From NCBI RefSeq assembly GCF_039652435.2, contig NZ_CP190246.1, positions 992,001 to 1,056,000 of the forward strand: a stretch of 64,000 nt of DNA. Direction: 5' to 3'. How positions within the stretch are numbered: position 1 is the first letter of the stretch; each line of letters starts with the position of its first letter. The position numbers were made by a program, and so were the translations under genes. Under the pieces are notes generated by a model. That model saw nothing but the letters and a program-made list of their open reading frames with translations, had not been told where the DNA came from and ran no database searches. The DNA is from Niabella insulamsoli. Lineage in GTDB: Bacteria > Bacteroidota > Bacteroidia > Chitinophagales > Chitinophagaceae. Of the stretch, positions 42,113-50,489 are shown piece after piece.

Positions 42113-42143
42113 TTGGCTCAATAAGTTGATATCTCTATATTTG
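42113..42143 (+). promoter_or_regulatory. Promoter of tRNA-Lys
   Basis: TTG at 42113-42115, 20-bp spacer, TATATTTG at 42136-42143, 23 bp before the tRNA. Ideal Bacteroidota -33/-7 match. Confidence 0.75.
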
Positions 42144-42166
42144 CACTCCCAAACGGGAACACGGTT

Positions 42167-42239
42167 GATTTCGTAGCTCAGTTGGTAGAGCACAACACTT
42201 TTAATGTTGGGGCCCTGGGTTCGAGCCCCAGCGGAATCA
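42167..42239 (+). tRNA. tRNA-Lys (TTT)
   Basis: Acceptor stem GATTTCG/CGGAATC, discriminator A; anticodon TTT in the loop CTTTTAA; T-arm TTCGAGC. CCA not encoded. It directly precedes an integrase gene, the usual arrangement for a tRNA used as attachment site. I could not find a second copy of its 3' end within the window. Confidence 0.95.
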
Positions 42240-42242
42240 CAG

Positions 42243-42269
42243 ACAGCACTCATTATTGAGTGCTGTTTT
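42243..42269 (+). terminator. Terminator of tRNA-Lys
   Basis: 10-bp perfect stem (42243-42252 with 42257-42266), TTAT loop and a short T-run. Confidence 0.8.
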
Positions 42270-42337
42270 CGTTTAACTATATGAGAATTACGGTCTTGCG
42301 AAAAAATCGATACTGAACCTAAATCAAACTAGCTTAA

Positions 42338-42394
42338 AAAAAGGGGGACCTAAAAGGGGACTTCTTTAATGAGCTAAATTTAGGTCCCCTTTTT
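42338..42394 (+). repeat. Long inverted repeat between tRNA-Lys and the integrase gene
   Basis: GGGGACCTAAA (42344-42354) is the exact reverse complement of 42379-42389. Flanking A5 and T5 extend the stem, with one bulged G. GGGGAC also recurs directly at 42356-42361. It could be integrase arm-site DNA at the left end of the island, or a terminator/attenuator ahead of the integrase. Confidence 0.5.
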
Positions 42395-42448
42395 GGCCGC
42401 TTTAGTGGAATCAGATGAGCAATTTTTTAACTACAAAAATTCTCATTT

Positions 42449-44020
42449 ATGAAAGTCAACGAAAAACTTTCGATTCTTTTTTTCCTCAGCCGCAAGAGGG
42501 AAAATCCTGTCACCGGTCTTGCGCCAATTTACATTCGGATCACCATCAACGAAGACCGAAAAGAGTTTTCTTCCGGCCAGCAATGTCTTGCTACTGAATG
42601 GTGCAATCAGAAGAAAAGTGTTACAACAAAGTCGCCTGAAGCAAGGGCTGTAAACAACGAGCTAACAGAAATTAAAGCGACTCTTGTAAAGCTCTATGAT
42701 GTGATGGAGCTGCAAGGCAAAACTGTATCCTCTGATAGGTTGCGAGAGGAATATAGGAAGAGCAAAGGGCTTATCGCTAAAAAGCCACAGCATACTACCT
42801 CTGTGAGCTGTTCTTCTGATCATACAGCTGCTCCCGTCGTAGGTAGTAAACTGGGTCGGTCTGTAGCAAAAGCGGATAGTGATTTTGATATTCGTAAAAC
42901 CGTGCTATCCCTTTCTGAACGGGCGAAGGAATTAGACCTGGAGAAACGGAAACTGGATAAGTACAAGCATCAATTAGTAAAAGCCCATCGTGTTGCACAA
43001 TATGAAAAAAATCATAAGCAGCTTCAGGCCGATATTGAAAAAGCTACCCTAAAAGCTGCCATACATTTTGAAAGTACAGACATATCAAAGGTGGCGTTGC
43101 TTGATCTATCTTTTGAAATCCTGCTTTATTATTTGAGAAGAGCTGTTGCAGGTACTTGTGCTTTCTCAACCTTTAGGCGCCATAGCGCTACCCATGAGAA
43201 AATACAGGCATTTAACTGGTATCGTTTTAAAAACGTCGATCTGCCTGCAAGCAGCATCAAGATTAAGTATGCTAAAGAGATATACGAATACATGACCATC
43301 GTGGATGTATGTGATAATAACGCTGCCATGAAGCATATTAAGTTAATCAAACAGGTATATGACCGTGCAGTAGAAAACGGCTACCAGTTAATCAACCCTC
43401 TTCGTAAATTTAAATGTACTTATATAGAACCCGAACCAGCCGCGTTGGAAATGGAAGAAGTTCTTAAGTTGATCAACACAGACTTCGGAGAACCCCTGAA
43501 CGAAAAACGCGACGCATTTATTTTTAGCTGTTTCACCGGGTACGCTTATGAAGAAGTACGGAGGTTTACTTACGATGATATTTATACTGGCTTAGATGGG
43601 AAGAAGTGGTTGAGGATTACCAGGACTAAGACGGTAAACACCGGCGGCTTTACTGAACGTGTTCCTTTACTCCCTATAGCTGTCGATATCATTGAGCGTT
43701 ATAATAATCATCCATGCCGGCTTGTTTCTAATAAATTGCTACCGATAGCTTCCAATCAGGCTTACAACAGCGATCTGAAACTAATAGCCAGAACATGTGG
43801 GATTGCATTGGATCTTACTACACATGACGCCAGGCATACGTTTGCAACAACAATAACATTAGAGAATGACGTTCCTCTTTCCACTGTAAGTAAGATGTTG
43901 GGGCATAAATCGATTAGGACGACGGAACGGTACGCGAAAGTTACAAAGAGGAAGATTAGCAAGAATATGAAGCACATTGAGAATATTCTTTTTGTTGACG
44001 GAGTGCTTCGCCAAGATTAG
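42449..44020 (+). CDS. Tyrosine recombinase (site-specific integrase), Bacteroidota mobile-element type
   Basis: 523 residues. N-terminal arm-binding domain (MKVNEKLSILFFLSRKRENPV, YIRITINEDRKEFSSGQ), a core-binding domain with an added coiled coil (about 150-215), and a C-terminal catalytic domain with THDARHTFA (His and Arg) and LGHKSIRTTERYAKV (His and nucleophile Tyr). The usual first catalytic arginine position reads FTGYAYEEV, so Arg I is absent there, as known for CTnDOT-type integrases. It lies 210 bp from tRNA-Lys and is the presumed integrase of the island. It is longer than typical members (about 400) because of the central insertion. Confidence 0.93.
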   Translation: MKVNEKLSILFFLSRKRENPVTGLAPIYIRITINEDRKEFSSGQQCLATEWCNQKKSVTTKSPEARAVNNELTEIKATLVKLYDVMELQGKTVSSDRLREEYRKSKGLIAKKPQHTTSVSCSSDHTAAPVVGSKLGRSVAKADSDFDIRKTVLSLSERAKELDLEKRKLDKYKHQLVKAHRVAQYEKNHKQLQADIEKATLKAAIHFESTDISKVALLDLSFEILLYYLRRAVAGTCAFSTFRRHSATHEKIQAFNWYRFKNVDLPASSIKIKYAKEIYEYMTIVDVCDNNAAMKHIKLIKQVYDRAVENGYQLINPLRKFKCTYIEPEPAALEMEEVLKLINTDFGEPLNEKRDAFIFSCFTGYAYEEVRRFTYDDIYTGLDGKKWLRITRTKTVNTGGFTERVPLLPIAVDIIERYNNHPCRLVSNKLLPIASNQAYNSDLKLIARTCGIALDLTTHDARHTFATTITLENDVPLSTVSKMLGHKSIRTTERYAKVTKRKISKNMKHIENILFVDGVLRQD

Positions 44021-44097
44021 CTGGCTTTGCCTGCAACTTTAAGGGCGCACGCAAGCTCTGCTTTATGCTTAGAGAAGCATTCCGCAATAGTAAAGGT

Positions 44098-44119
44098 TCC
44101 CACGTTTGTGGGGCTTTTT
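44098..44119 (+). terminator. Candidate terminator of the integrase gene
   Basis: Stem CCCAC (44099-44103) with GTGGG (44108-44112), then GC and five Ts. A short stem, so support is moderate. Confidence 0.45.
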
Positions 44120-44171
44120 CTCCGTTTTGCTTAAAGAAATTGTCAAACTTTGAAATTTTCAGCATACTACT

Positions 44172-45872
44172 TTACAGTAGAATGCATGGGGAGCTTTTAG
44201 GTGTCAAAATTGTAGTATGAATACGTGAACGCGTTACGGCCACCCGTAATAAGATTCTGTCATTGGTCGATGGGTTGACATTTTTATATACAAGAGATCT
44301 AAACGCATCTTCCCAAATTATTACCTCGTCAAACTCCTTTCCTTTTGATTTGTGAATATTCATGACATAGATTCCACTGTATTTTCTTGAAGTCATGGCA
44401 AAATGTTCTTGAGTTAATGCTTCGTCCACGGCCTTCGCGGCATTAAGATAGCATCGGTTGTCTCGCCAAGCCATAGCTAGTTTTTCCCGAAGAACCGCCC
44501 CGCGATTTAGTAAACGTAAATATTTGGCATCTTCATAGACATTTTTTAGTGACGGTGAAACTCCACTTTGAAACAACCCTCGGACCACAAGCCAGTCATC
44601 TTCGGGTATACCGCTGAAAATAAGCAGTTGCCGATCTTGAGCTATTTTTGTTATTTCGTCTATTAATTGCTTCTGTTTGCTTCCCCTAGTTTTCTCAGTT
44701 CTAAGATACCCTTCCAGGAAAGCGCAAATCTTTCCATCTTCAGTTGTTAATTGTTCTTTCCTACCACGGATGTGACTAATAAGAAGTTGAACGATAGTTG
44801 TGAATAATTTTTTACTTTCATCGAATGGCTCCATTAGCTTCGCTATTAATGAAGCGGATAAGGAAGGACCAGCGGGGTCAATAATAACCTCGTGCCTAAT
44901 ATTAACTGAAGTGAGATAAGTGGATAACTGAAGTGTCTCTGCTTTGGTTTTGACCAAAATAGCAATTGACCAATCTTTAATAGAAAGTTGAGTGTTCAAT
45001 CTTTTTATGCTCGCTAGAATTGAGTAACGTAGTTGTGTTTTTGGATCGGTTTGATATGGTATGTATGTCGATACTGTAACGTTATTGTATTTCTTCCCTT
45101 TGTTTGCGCCAGTTAGCAAATCATCTCCAAACTGAGCTATGTCCTTACCTGAACTCCTGTTGTTTTGTTTGCCTAAGTTAAATTCTGTCATCGCAAAATG
45201 ACTTTTAAATTCCGGTACACGCGTAATTGAGGCACCACGAAATTCAAATATGCGTTGTTGTAAATCAGCTAAAGCAACGACTGTGCTATCTTTTCCAAAC
45301 TGTTTAATCAGATTCCATTCATTTTCATCAGTATCTTGAAACTCATCGACAATTATTATGGGATATGCTTTTGAATAAATAGTGCAAATCTTTTTGCTCC
45401 TTTTAAAGATATCGGCGGTAATTTTCGAAAATAAATCAAAAGCAATATTGCCTTCTTCAATAAATTGTTTTTCAATAAAGATTTTACGCTCTTCTTTTGT
45501 TAAACTGCTGGTAAGGCTTGACAAGATCGGAGGTGTTATGAGCCTGAACTGTTTGTGGGGAACAAGGTGACTACCATAAGACCGTATAATTGACCAACAG
45601 AAGCCGTGATAAGTGTTTACTTCGATTTTGCGCTTGTGGTCGGAAGCTAAAAGGTGAGCCGCTTGCTCCTCGACTCTAGAAACCGTTGCACGTGCAAAAC
45701 TCAAGAACAGTATTTTTTGGTTCCTACTAATTTTGCCTTCGTCTATTAGGCGCATTGCCTTTAATAATGCGATAGTAGTTTTTCCCGAGCCTGGACCTCC
45801 CTCTATAAGTAGATGGCCGTTGGCAGATAGGATATCTGACCTCCGTTCGTCAATTTTAATATTAGAGCGCAT
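44172..45872 (-). CDS. gajB: Gabija protein GajB, UvrD/PcrA-like helicase
   Basis: 566 residues of superfamily 1 helicase type: Walker A GGPGSGKT (25-32), the SFARATVSRVEEQA motif, motif II in IIIVDEFQDTDENEW, motif III-like VVALADLQQRIFEFRGA, and motifs V and VI near the end (NIHKSKGKEFDEVIIWED, RVAVTRSR). It overlaps the upstream OLD-family gene by 11 bp. An OLD nuclease followed by a UvrD-like helicase is the Gabija anti-phage system, where GajA cuts DNA and GajB senses or unwinds. The protein is somewhat longer than the B. cereus GajB I recall (about 500 residues). Confidence 0.88.
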   Translation of the reverse strand: MRSNIKIDERRSDILSANGHLLIEGGPGSGKTTIALLKAMRLIDEGKISRNQKILFLSFARATVSRVEEQAAHLLASDHKRKIEVNTYHGFCWSIIRSYGSHLVPHKQFRLITPPILSSLTSSLTKEERKIFIEKQFIEEGNIAFDLFSKITADIFKRSKKICTIYSKAYPIIIVDEFQDTDENEWNLIKQFGKDSTVVALADLQQRIFEFRGASITRVPEFKSHFAMTEFNLGKQNNRSSGKDIAQFGDDLLTGANKGKKYNNVTVSTYIPYQTDPKTQLRYSILASIKRLNTQLSIKDWSIAILVKTKAETLQLSTYLTSVNIRHEVIIDPAGPSLSASLIAKLMEPFDESKKLFTTIVQLLISHIRGRKEQLTTEDGKICAFLEGYLRTEKTRGSKQKQLIDEITKIAQDRQLLIFSGIPEDDWLVVRGLFQSGVSPSLKNVYEDAKYLRLLNRGAVLREKLAMAWRDNRCYLNAAKAVDEALTQEHFAMTSRKYSGIYVMNIHKSKGKEFDEVIIWEDAFRSLVYKNVNPSTNDRILLRVAVTRSRIHTTILTPKSSPCILL

Positions 45873-47625
45873 CTTCCGAATTAATTTCTTTCACTGCCGG
45901 TTCTAGTTGTGATTTAATTTCTGCTAATACTTCTCTTATAAAAACTGGAATTTGGTTTAACGATGTGCACGATCCTAAAAGATCTACTGCAGTTGATCCA
46001 GCCTTGTCCCATTTGAGATAACTAAGAACAGCTTTTTTCGTATTCTCCGGAGTATCTTCAGTTTCAACAGCCTCTTTATGATGGTTTAGATGAGAGGGCC
46101 ACGAAGTCACCAATGATCGATAGAACTTTTTTAAAGTTTTGTAGTCGGTTTCTTCAACAAGTAACTTTTCAATTCCCTTATAACTGCATTCGTAAGGATA
46201 CTTGATACTGTTTTGTATTATATCTAATTTGGCTGGTGTCTGCTTGTCAAAAACAGCGAATGTTAGTTTACCCATCTCATCAAAATATTTGCCAAAAATC
46301 GAAACGGAATTCTCTGACCCAACATTGAAAATGGCAACTCCCAAGCCCTCAAGAGAAGTAAACTTTCTAGCTGCTAGTTCATTTAGTCGCCTGGCAGCGG
46401 CAGAATAGACCAAAGCTTCAGTTGTTCCCTCTGTCAGAAGGACTCTCTTTGCTAGAAGTGCTTCGGTAAACCTTGTCCTAAACTCGTGATTGTAAGTCTT
46501 AGGTTTTATATGAGCAGGGAATTTCATCGACCTACTTAACATTTCTCCTCTGTCATTCCGTTGTACCAAAATAATTTGTTCGGGAGCGAACTCTTCAAGT
46601 ACAAAAGGTGAATGGGAGGTGAAAATAGCCTGAGAGGCTTTAGTTCTAATGCTGTCCACAATTCGTTTTTGAGTATATGGCGGCAATGCTGTTTCAGGTT
46701 CTTCCATCGCAAAAATGACGCTGTTTTTCGCCTCTGCAATCAGTGACAGTAGAGCGAGAACCATTGTATTAATCGTCCCTGTTCCCTGATGATGAAAGGG
46801 AGCGGCGTAGCCATCTATTCCGGTGGTCATGAATACAGTCAGAGTTTTACGAAGATGTTCTCTGGTTAAATCTGAGATTTTCAGATGAGGTTGAGTTCCC
46901 CAGTCTATAGGGACAAATTCTTTCATTGACTCCTGTAAACTTTCCAAAACACTTTCGACACCAGCAGACTTATCAGACTGCAAAGTTGTATTACGTAGTT
47001 GACTAAGCACATCTTCCCACATTTTAGGTCTCATTTCCTTTATACGCAATATTATATCCAGCAGGGAGCCTCGTTCTAAACTCAAGGCTCTGGCGCCTGT
47101 ACGTAGTGCTCTTAAATATAGAAATCCACACTCTCGTTTATCTTGCTTCGAAAATTTAGGTTGGTTGCCTGTTTCCGCTATAGGAGAGAGGAAAAAAGTC
47201 TCACCCTCGAAATCATCCTCTTCCTCGTTGTAAGAACCGACAAATTTCACTCTTAAGGCTTCAATTACGTTTGGATCGTCTGTTTTTTCAATGTTGCCCC
47301 CTGGAAGAATTATTTCTGCAGCTCTGTCCCAAAATTCAAGATGTCCCTTAAATCGCGATATCTGCTCATCAGACAAGCTGATAATTGCTACTTCTATTTC
47401 TATGACAACAGCATCTTCACCGTAATATTTTCCATTATAAAAATCGTGTTCGTCAACAACAGGCGTTCTAGCTAATCGATCTGGCCCTAATACGAGATCT
47501 ATCGCTTCAACGATCGTTGACTTTCCAGCATTGTTATCGCCGATTATCACAGAGTGCCCCTTGAAAAAAATTTTGGCATCAGAAATTCCTCTAAAATTTG
47601 CAATCGAGATATAAGCAATTTCCAT
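45862..47625 (-). CDS. gajA: Gabija protein GajA, OLD-family ATPase with TOPRIM nuclease
   Basis: 587 residues. ABC-type ATPase: Walker A GDNNAGKS (29-36), Walker B in SVIFAMEEPETALPP, and TSHSPFVLEEF (His switch). Then the TOPRIM domain with LLTEGTTEALVYSAA (metal-binding Glu) and FAVFDKQTPA (Asp). Length and order fit GajA of Gabija, whose ATPase domain regulates DNA cleavage by nucleotide sensing. The start ATG is 289 bp from the retron reverse transcriptase, so Gabija may have its own promoter. Its 3' end overlaps gajB by 11 bp, so the two are translationally coupled. Confidence 0.9.
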   Translation of the reverse strand: MEIAYISIANFRGISDAKIFFKGHSVIIGDNNAGKSTIVEAIDLVLGPDRLARTPVVDEHDFYNGKYYGEDAVVIEIEVAIISLSDEQISRFKGHLEFWDRAAEIILPGGNIEKTDDPNVIEALRVKFVGSYNEEEDDFEGETFFLSPIAETGNQPKFSKQDKRECGFLYLRALRTGARALSLERGSLLDIILRIKEMRPKMWEDVLSQLRNTTLQSDKSAGVESVLESLQESMKEFVPIDWGTQPHLKISDLTREHLRKTLTVFMTTGIDGYAAPFHHQGTGTINTMVLALLSLIAEAKNSVIFAMEEPETALPPYTQKRIVDSIRTKASQAIFTSHSPFVLEEFAPEQIILVQRNDRGEMLSRSMKFPAHIKPKTYNHEFRTRFTEALLAKRVLLTEGTTEALVYSAAARRLNELAARKFTSLEGLGVAIFNVGSENSVSIFGKYFDEMGKLTFAVFDKQTPAKLDIIQNSIKYPYECSYKGIEKLLVEETDYKTLKKFYRSLVTSWPSHLNHHKEAVETEDTPENTKKAVLSYLKWDKAGSTAVDLLGSCTSLNQIPVFIREVLAEIKSQLEPAVKEINSEDAL

Positions 47626-47914
47626 AGTTTCTGGCTCTTTTCATTTTTAAGATAAAATAGGTGGTAGTGGTTGACCTACAACTATATGTAAATTTATAAA
47701 TAATTTGCACTTCTACCTAAATGCGAGAGCGAACAAACATATTTAACTATGACTGGCTCACAGTTGTCTATGCTACAATAGAAAGCTACGAAGAGAAAAG
47801 TATGGAAGGAATATTCCTTCGCCTAAAAGGAAAATTGAGGGTAACAGTGTGGAGGATCAACAATCAAGTTGATAGTGTACTGATGTTGACTTTTCTTTGA
47901 GCGTCAAAACTCAC
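47626..47914 (-). other. Intergenic region between the retron and Gabija
   Basis: 289 bp without a gene. It holds a perfect 16-bp palindrome (47805-47820), a hairpin ATCAAC/GTTGAT (47856-47861 with 47868-47873) after the reverse transcriptase stop, and, on the minus strand, TATGTTTG (47741-47734), a -7-like element 109 bp before gajA. No TTG at the right spacing, so the promoter is tentative. Confidence 0.45.
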
Positions 47915-49012
47915 TTAAATAGGCCAATTGATTTTATTAAATTGTTCAAAATACTTTTCGCCAAGTTCTTTTTCAATAGAAAAAACAAACGCGATGTTAC
48001 CCAAAAGCCAGTCTTTAAAGTTTCTGTTTTTGATGCTAGCCGTTTTCAAATGTTGCTCAACACCGTTGTCGTTGCAGTGGAATAGATGATGCTCTATTAC
48101 TCTTTTCTTTGCTTTCGGAACAGAAACGGCATTGTTATGGACAGATAGTCCGGTAACTAAAAACCGATTGCCTCTTCTAAGTAGTTTAGTTTTGTTGTTG
48201 TTTACATAAAAGTTCTCGCCGGTAATTATACGAAAAACACCCTTTTTAACTGCTCTAAGTTCTTCATAATTCCCCGACAAGGTAAGATCATCTGCATAAC
48301 GAGAATACGAAAGGCCTCTTCTTTCCGCAAGTTTAGCTATCCGTTTATCTAACCTTCGCGATATCAAGTTTGCTAGTTTTGGGCTTGTTGGTGCACCTTG
48401 TGGAAGTATTCCCTCCCGGCTCTGTTGAATTTTATCTTTTAACTCTTTTTCAGTCTTTGTAAAAGAATTTAATAAAGAGAAGCTAGGCAAAAACGTGCAT
48501 ATTTTGGCAAGGGACACTGCTAAATTACTGTGGTAGCCGACACTCTTAAATATCCCGAATACACGCTTTTCATTTATTGAATCGTAAAAACGCTGTAGGT
48601 CAATTTTTAAAATAGCCTCTTTGTTTAGGTGAACCTCCGCGTTTTTCAGTATTGAAGCTTCTTTATCGAACCCTTTACAGGCTACGTGTGAGTCGATTTT
48701 TTCCAGAATATTTTGCAGTATCCACCGCTGAAGGAATTTCAACTCTCCGTCGGGTACATGGATATACCGGAAGCCCCCCCTTTTCTTCCTTAGCTTGAAC
48801 CGTTTGTAGTTTTTTTTATAGTTGTTATGGTTTCCATCTAACATCCTAGGAATACTAACGCCTGCTAAAATGCACAAGTGAGGCAGTGAGAAGATGACAG
48901 GGAGCTTTTGAGACTGAAGATTATTAATATAGTCTGTAATATCTTTTTGATAATCGTCCGAATGATCAAGAGCTTTAACATCTACTAAAAATTGTTCCAA
49001 TGGAAAGGTCAT
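47915..49012 (-). CDS. Retron reverse transcriptase
   Basis: 365 residues. Retron/group II-like RT: KRGGFRYIHVPDGELKFLQRWI (motif 1 region), ILKIDLQRFYDSI (motif 3 with catalytic Asp), ILPQGAPTSPKLAN, catalytic YADD at about 239-242, and FLVTGLSVHN, the VTG motif typical of retron RTs. It copies part of its adjacent ncRNA into msDNA. The ncRNA is seen in the gap just upstream and the effector gene before that, so this is a three-part retron. No maturase or endonuclease domain is present, which argues against a group II intron. Confidence 0.93.
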   Translation of the reverse strand: MTFPLEQFLVDVKALDHSDDYQKDITDYINNLQSQKLPVIFSLPHLCILAGVSIPRMLDGNHNNYKKNYKRFKLRKKRGGFRYIHVPDGELKFLQRWILQNILEKIDSHVACKGFDKEASILKNAEVHLNKEAILKIDLQRFYDSINEKRVFGIFKSVGYHSNLAVSLAKICTFLPSFSLLNSFTKTEKELKDKIQQSREGILPQGAPTSPKLANLISRRLDKRIAKLAERRGLSYSRYADDLTLSGNYEELRAVKKGVFRIITGENFYVNNNKTKLLRRGNRFLVTGLSVHNNAVSVPKAKKRVIEHHLFHCNDNGVEQHLKTASIKNRNFKDWLLGNIAFVFSIEKELGEKYFEQFNKINWPI

Positions 49013-49178
49013 AAGGGCAACTCTTTTTTAAATTGATGCGAAGCATATTACACAAGTCCTGCAAGGATGTTGTGTAGTATGAGATTGAAAACTTGCTTCA
49101 GCCAATCTTGAGCAACTGCTCAAACATTCTCGCCCACAAACACCGAAGCGAATGCAGCTTGAAATAGCTTGCCACTTA
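49012..49178 (-). ncRNA. Retron msr-msd non-coding RNA
   Basis: Read on the minus strand. The 5' end TAAGTGGCAA (49178-49169) pairs with TTGCCCTTA (49020-49012) as a1/a2, nine pairs with one bulge. After a1 comes AGC, as at the branching guanosine of known retrons. The msr part shows a CATTCGC/GCGA-GAATG hairpin and TTGAGC-AGTT-GCTCAA. The msd part (about 49106-49032) is one long hairpin: ATTG/CAAT, GAAGCA/TGCTTC, then TACTACACAA with TTGTGTAATA (one mismatch). a2 touches the RT start codon and a1 the effector stop codon. Fold found by eye; ends approximate. Confidence 0.8.
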
Positions 49179-50456
49179 CGACCGTCCATTGAATATTTTT
49201 GGAATATAATTTACGTTTCTTACTTTAAAAGTATTCCTAGCTTCATAACTAATACTCTTTTTTCTAAGCGAAATACATTTTCTGGCTTCTCCGAAAAGTT
49301 CCAGACCAAATATAGTTAATTCAGCGTCCTGATCAAATATTCCCCTTTGAACACCTTGCTTAATATAGCCTTCATAATCACTGTATGTAATACCCAGCCT
49401 GTGGCAGATATTAGCCTCCCCCAAGCCGTTCCTTTTTAACTTTATTATCGCGTATATGGAAAAATCGATGTGATTTACAGTCGTAAAAGTCTTGTTCGCT
49501 TTTTTCACTTTAAGCGAAAAAAAGTTGTCCAAAATATTGTCGCTACCAAACTCTCTGAGAATAGACAATTCGTGAGAAATGGATTTTCTGAAATCACGAG
49601 CAACACTGATTTTATCTTGCGAAAACCGAGGAATAAGTGGAGTCCATTTTAAACTGTCATTGCCTGTAGAATAAATTATGGGCAGTGTATTATTTAGTGT
49701 GCCGTAAGCGAAGGAAACCAACGCTTGTGAATTTTCGTGTCCAAGGGCATGTATGTGTTTGTTATTTCCATTTTTCAACCTTCTAGGAGCGGTTAACAAC
49801 CTACCGTATTTATAGGCCAAATTACGATGTTCGAAGTATGAGCGATAACCGAAATAACTGCCGTCAGGTGAAAACGCTTTTAGGAAAATGTTTGACTTGG
49901 ATATAACGACGTTCGGGATAGACTTTAAAACGCGATTAACCCCTACAGTCAAACCAGCAACGCCTGTGAAGAACACTTTGCGAAATGTGCTGATTTTGTC
50001 CGCTATAATCTGTGAAGCATACTTTTCAACTGTCCCCCCAGTACCAACAAAATCATCTACAAGAACTAGAACATAAGTTTTTCCCTGTTGTAGCGACAGC
50101 TCGTCCAACGACGAAAGTAGTAGGATGTGCTTTTTGTTATCTCTGAAAAACGTAGTTTTTTGAAAGAAATATGATATCATACTTCCGCTTTTCCCAAATT
50201 TTCCAATAGGGTGAACAACGATAATCTCCTCTTTTTCTAAGCCCTGCTTAATCTTTTGGAAATTTTCATTTAGAGCTTCTTCAATTTCAAACGTAGTATA
50301 TACAGTAAGATTAGCTAGAAAATCTTTTGCCATCTTCATTTCTCCTGCTTTAAAATTTCCTAGCCATCTAAGAATGTCAAGGGGACTCACTAAGTGCTTC
50401 AACCTGGTGGATAAAACATCAAGAGTCAGATTGTCTATGTCGGTTTCTAAATTCAT
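49176..50456 (-). CDS. Retron effector: phosphoribosyltransferase-like protein with C-terminal winged-helix region
   Basis: 426 residues. The PRPP-binding signature is VLVLVDDFVGTGGT (129-142), with an upstream beta strand IIVVHPIGKFGKSG. The last 120 residues (IIKLKRNGLGEANICHRLGITYSDYEGYIKQG, then ELTIFGLELFGEAR) read as a helix-turn-helix plus wing. Type III retrons pair the RT with a PRTase and a winged-helix protein, so this looks like both in one chain. It probably acts as a toxin held in check by the RT-msDNA complex and released on infection; that role is inferred from other retrons. It begins 33 bp after the ABC-3C ATPase stop. Confidence 0.82.
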   Translation of the reverse strand: MNLETDIDNLTLDVLSTRLKHLVSPLDILRWLGNFKAGEMKMAKDFLANLTVYTTFEIEEALNENFQKIKQGLEKEEIIVVHPIGKFGKSGSMISYFFQKTTFFRDNKKHILLLSSLDELSLQQGKTYVLVLVDDFVGTGGTVEKYASQIIADKISTFRKVFFTGVAGLTVGVNRVLKSIPNVVISKSNIFLKAFSPDGSYFGYRSYFEHRNLAYKYGRLLTAPRRLKNGNNKHIHALGHENSQALVSFAYGTLNNTLPIIYSTGNDSLKWTPLIPRFSQDKISVARDFRKSISHELSILREFGSDNILDNFFSLKVKKANKTFTTVNHIDFSIYAIIKLKRNGLGEANICHRLGITYSDYEGYIKQGVQRGIFDQDAELTIFGLELFGEARKCISLRKKSISYEARNTFKVRNVNYIPKIFNGRS

Positions 50457-50489
50457 ATAAATGCCCTTTTGTCTTCAACATCATTTTTC

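Noticed and set aside
42232..42239. A second copy of the tRNA-Lys 3' end as attR
   Set aside because: I looked for the acceptor/T-arm sequence through 54,000-64,000 and found only very short matches (for example TGGAATCA at 42406), so no attR is claimed.
42795..43350. Antisense frames in the integrase gene
   Set aside because: Shadow of the coding strand, with no recognisable domain.
47915..49012. Group II intron maturase instead of a retron RT
   Set aside because: No maturase or endonuclease domain and no intron domain V/VI-like structure; an a1/a2-flanked ncRNA and a PRTase effector lie beside it.
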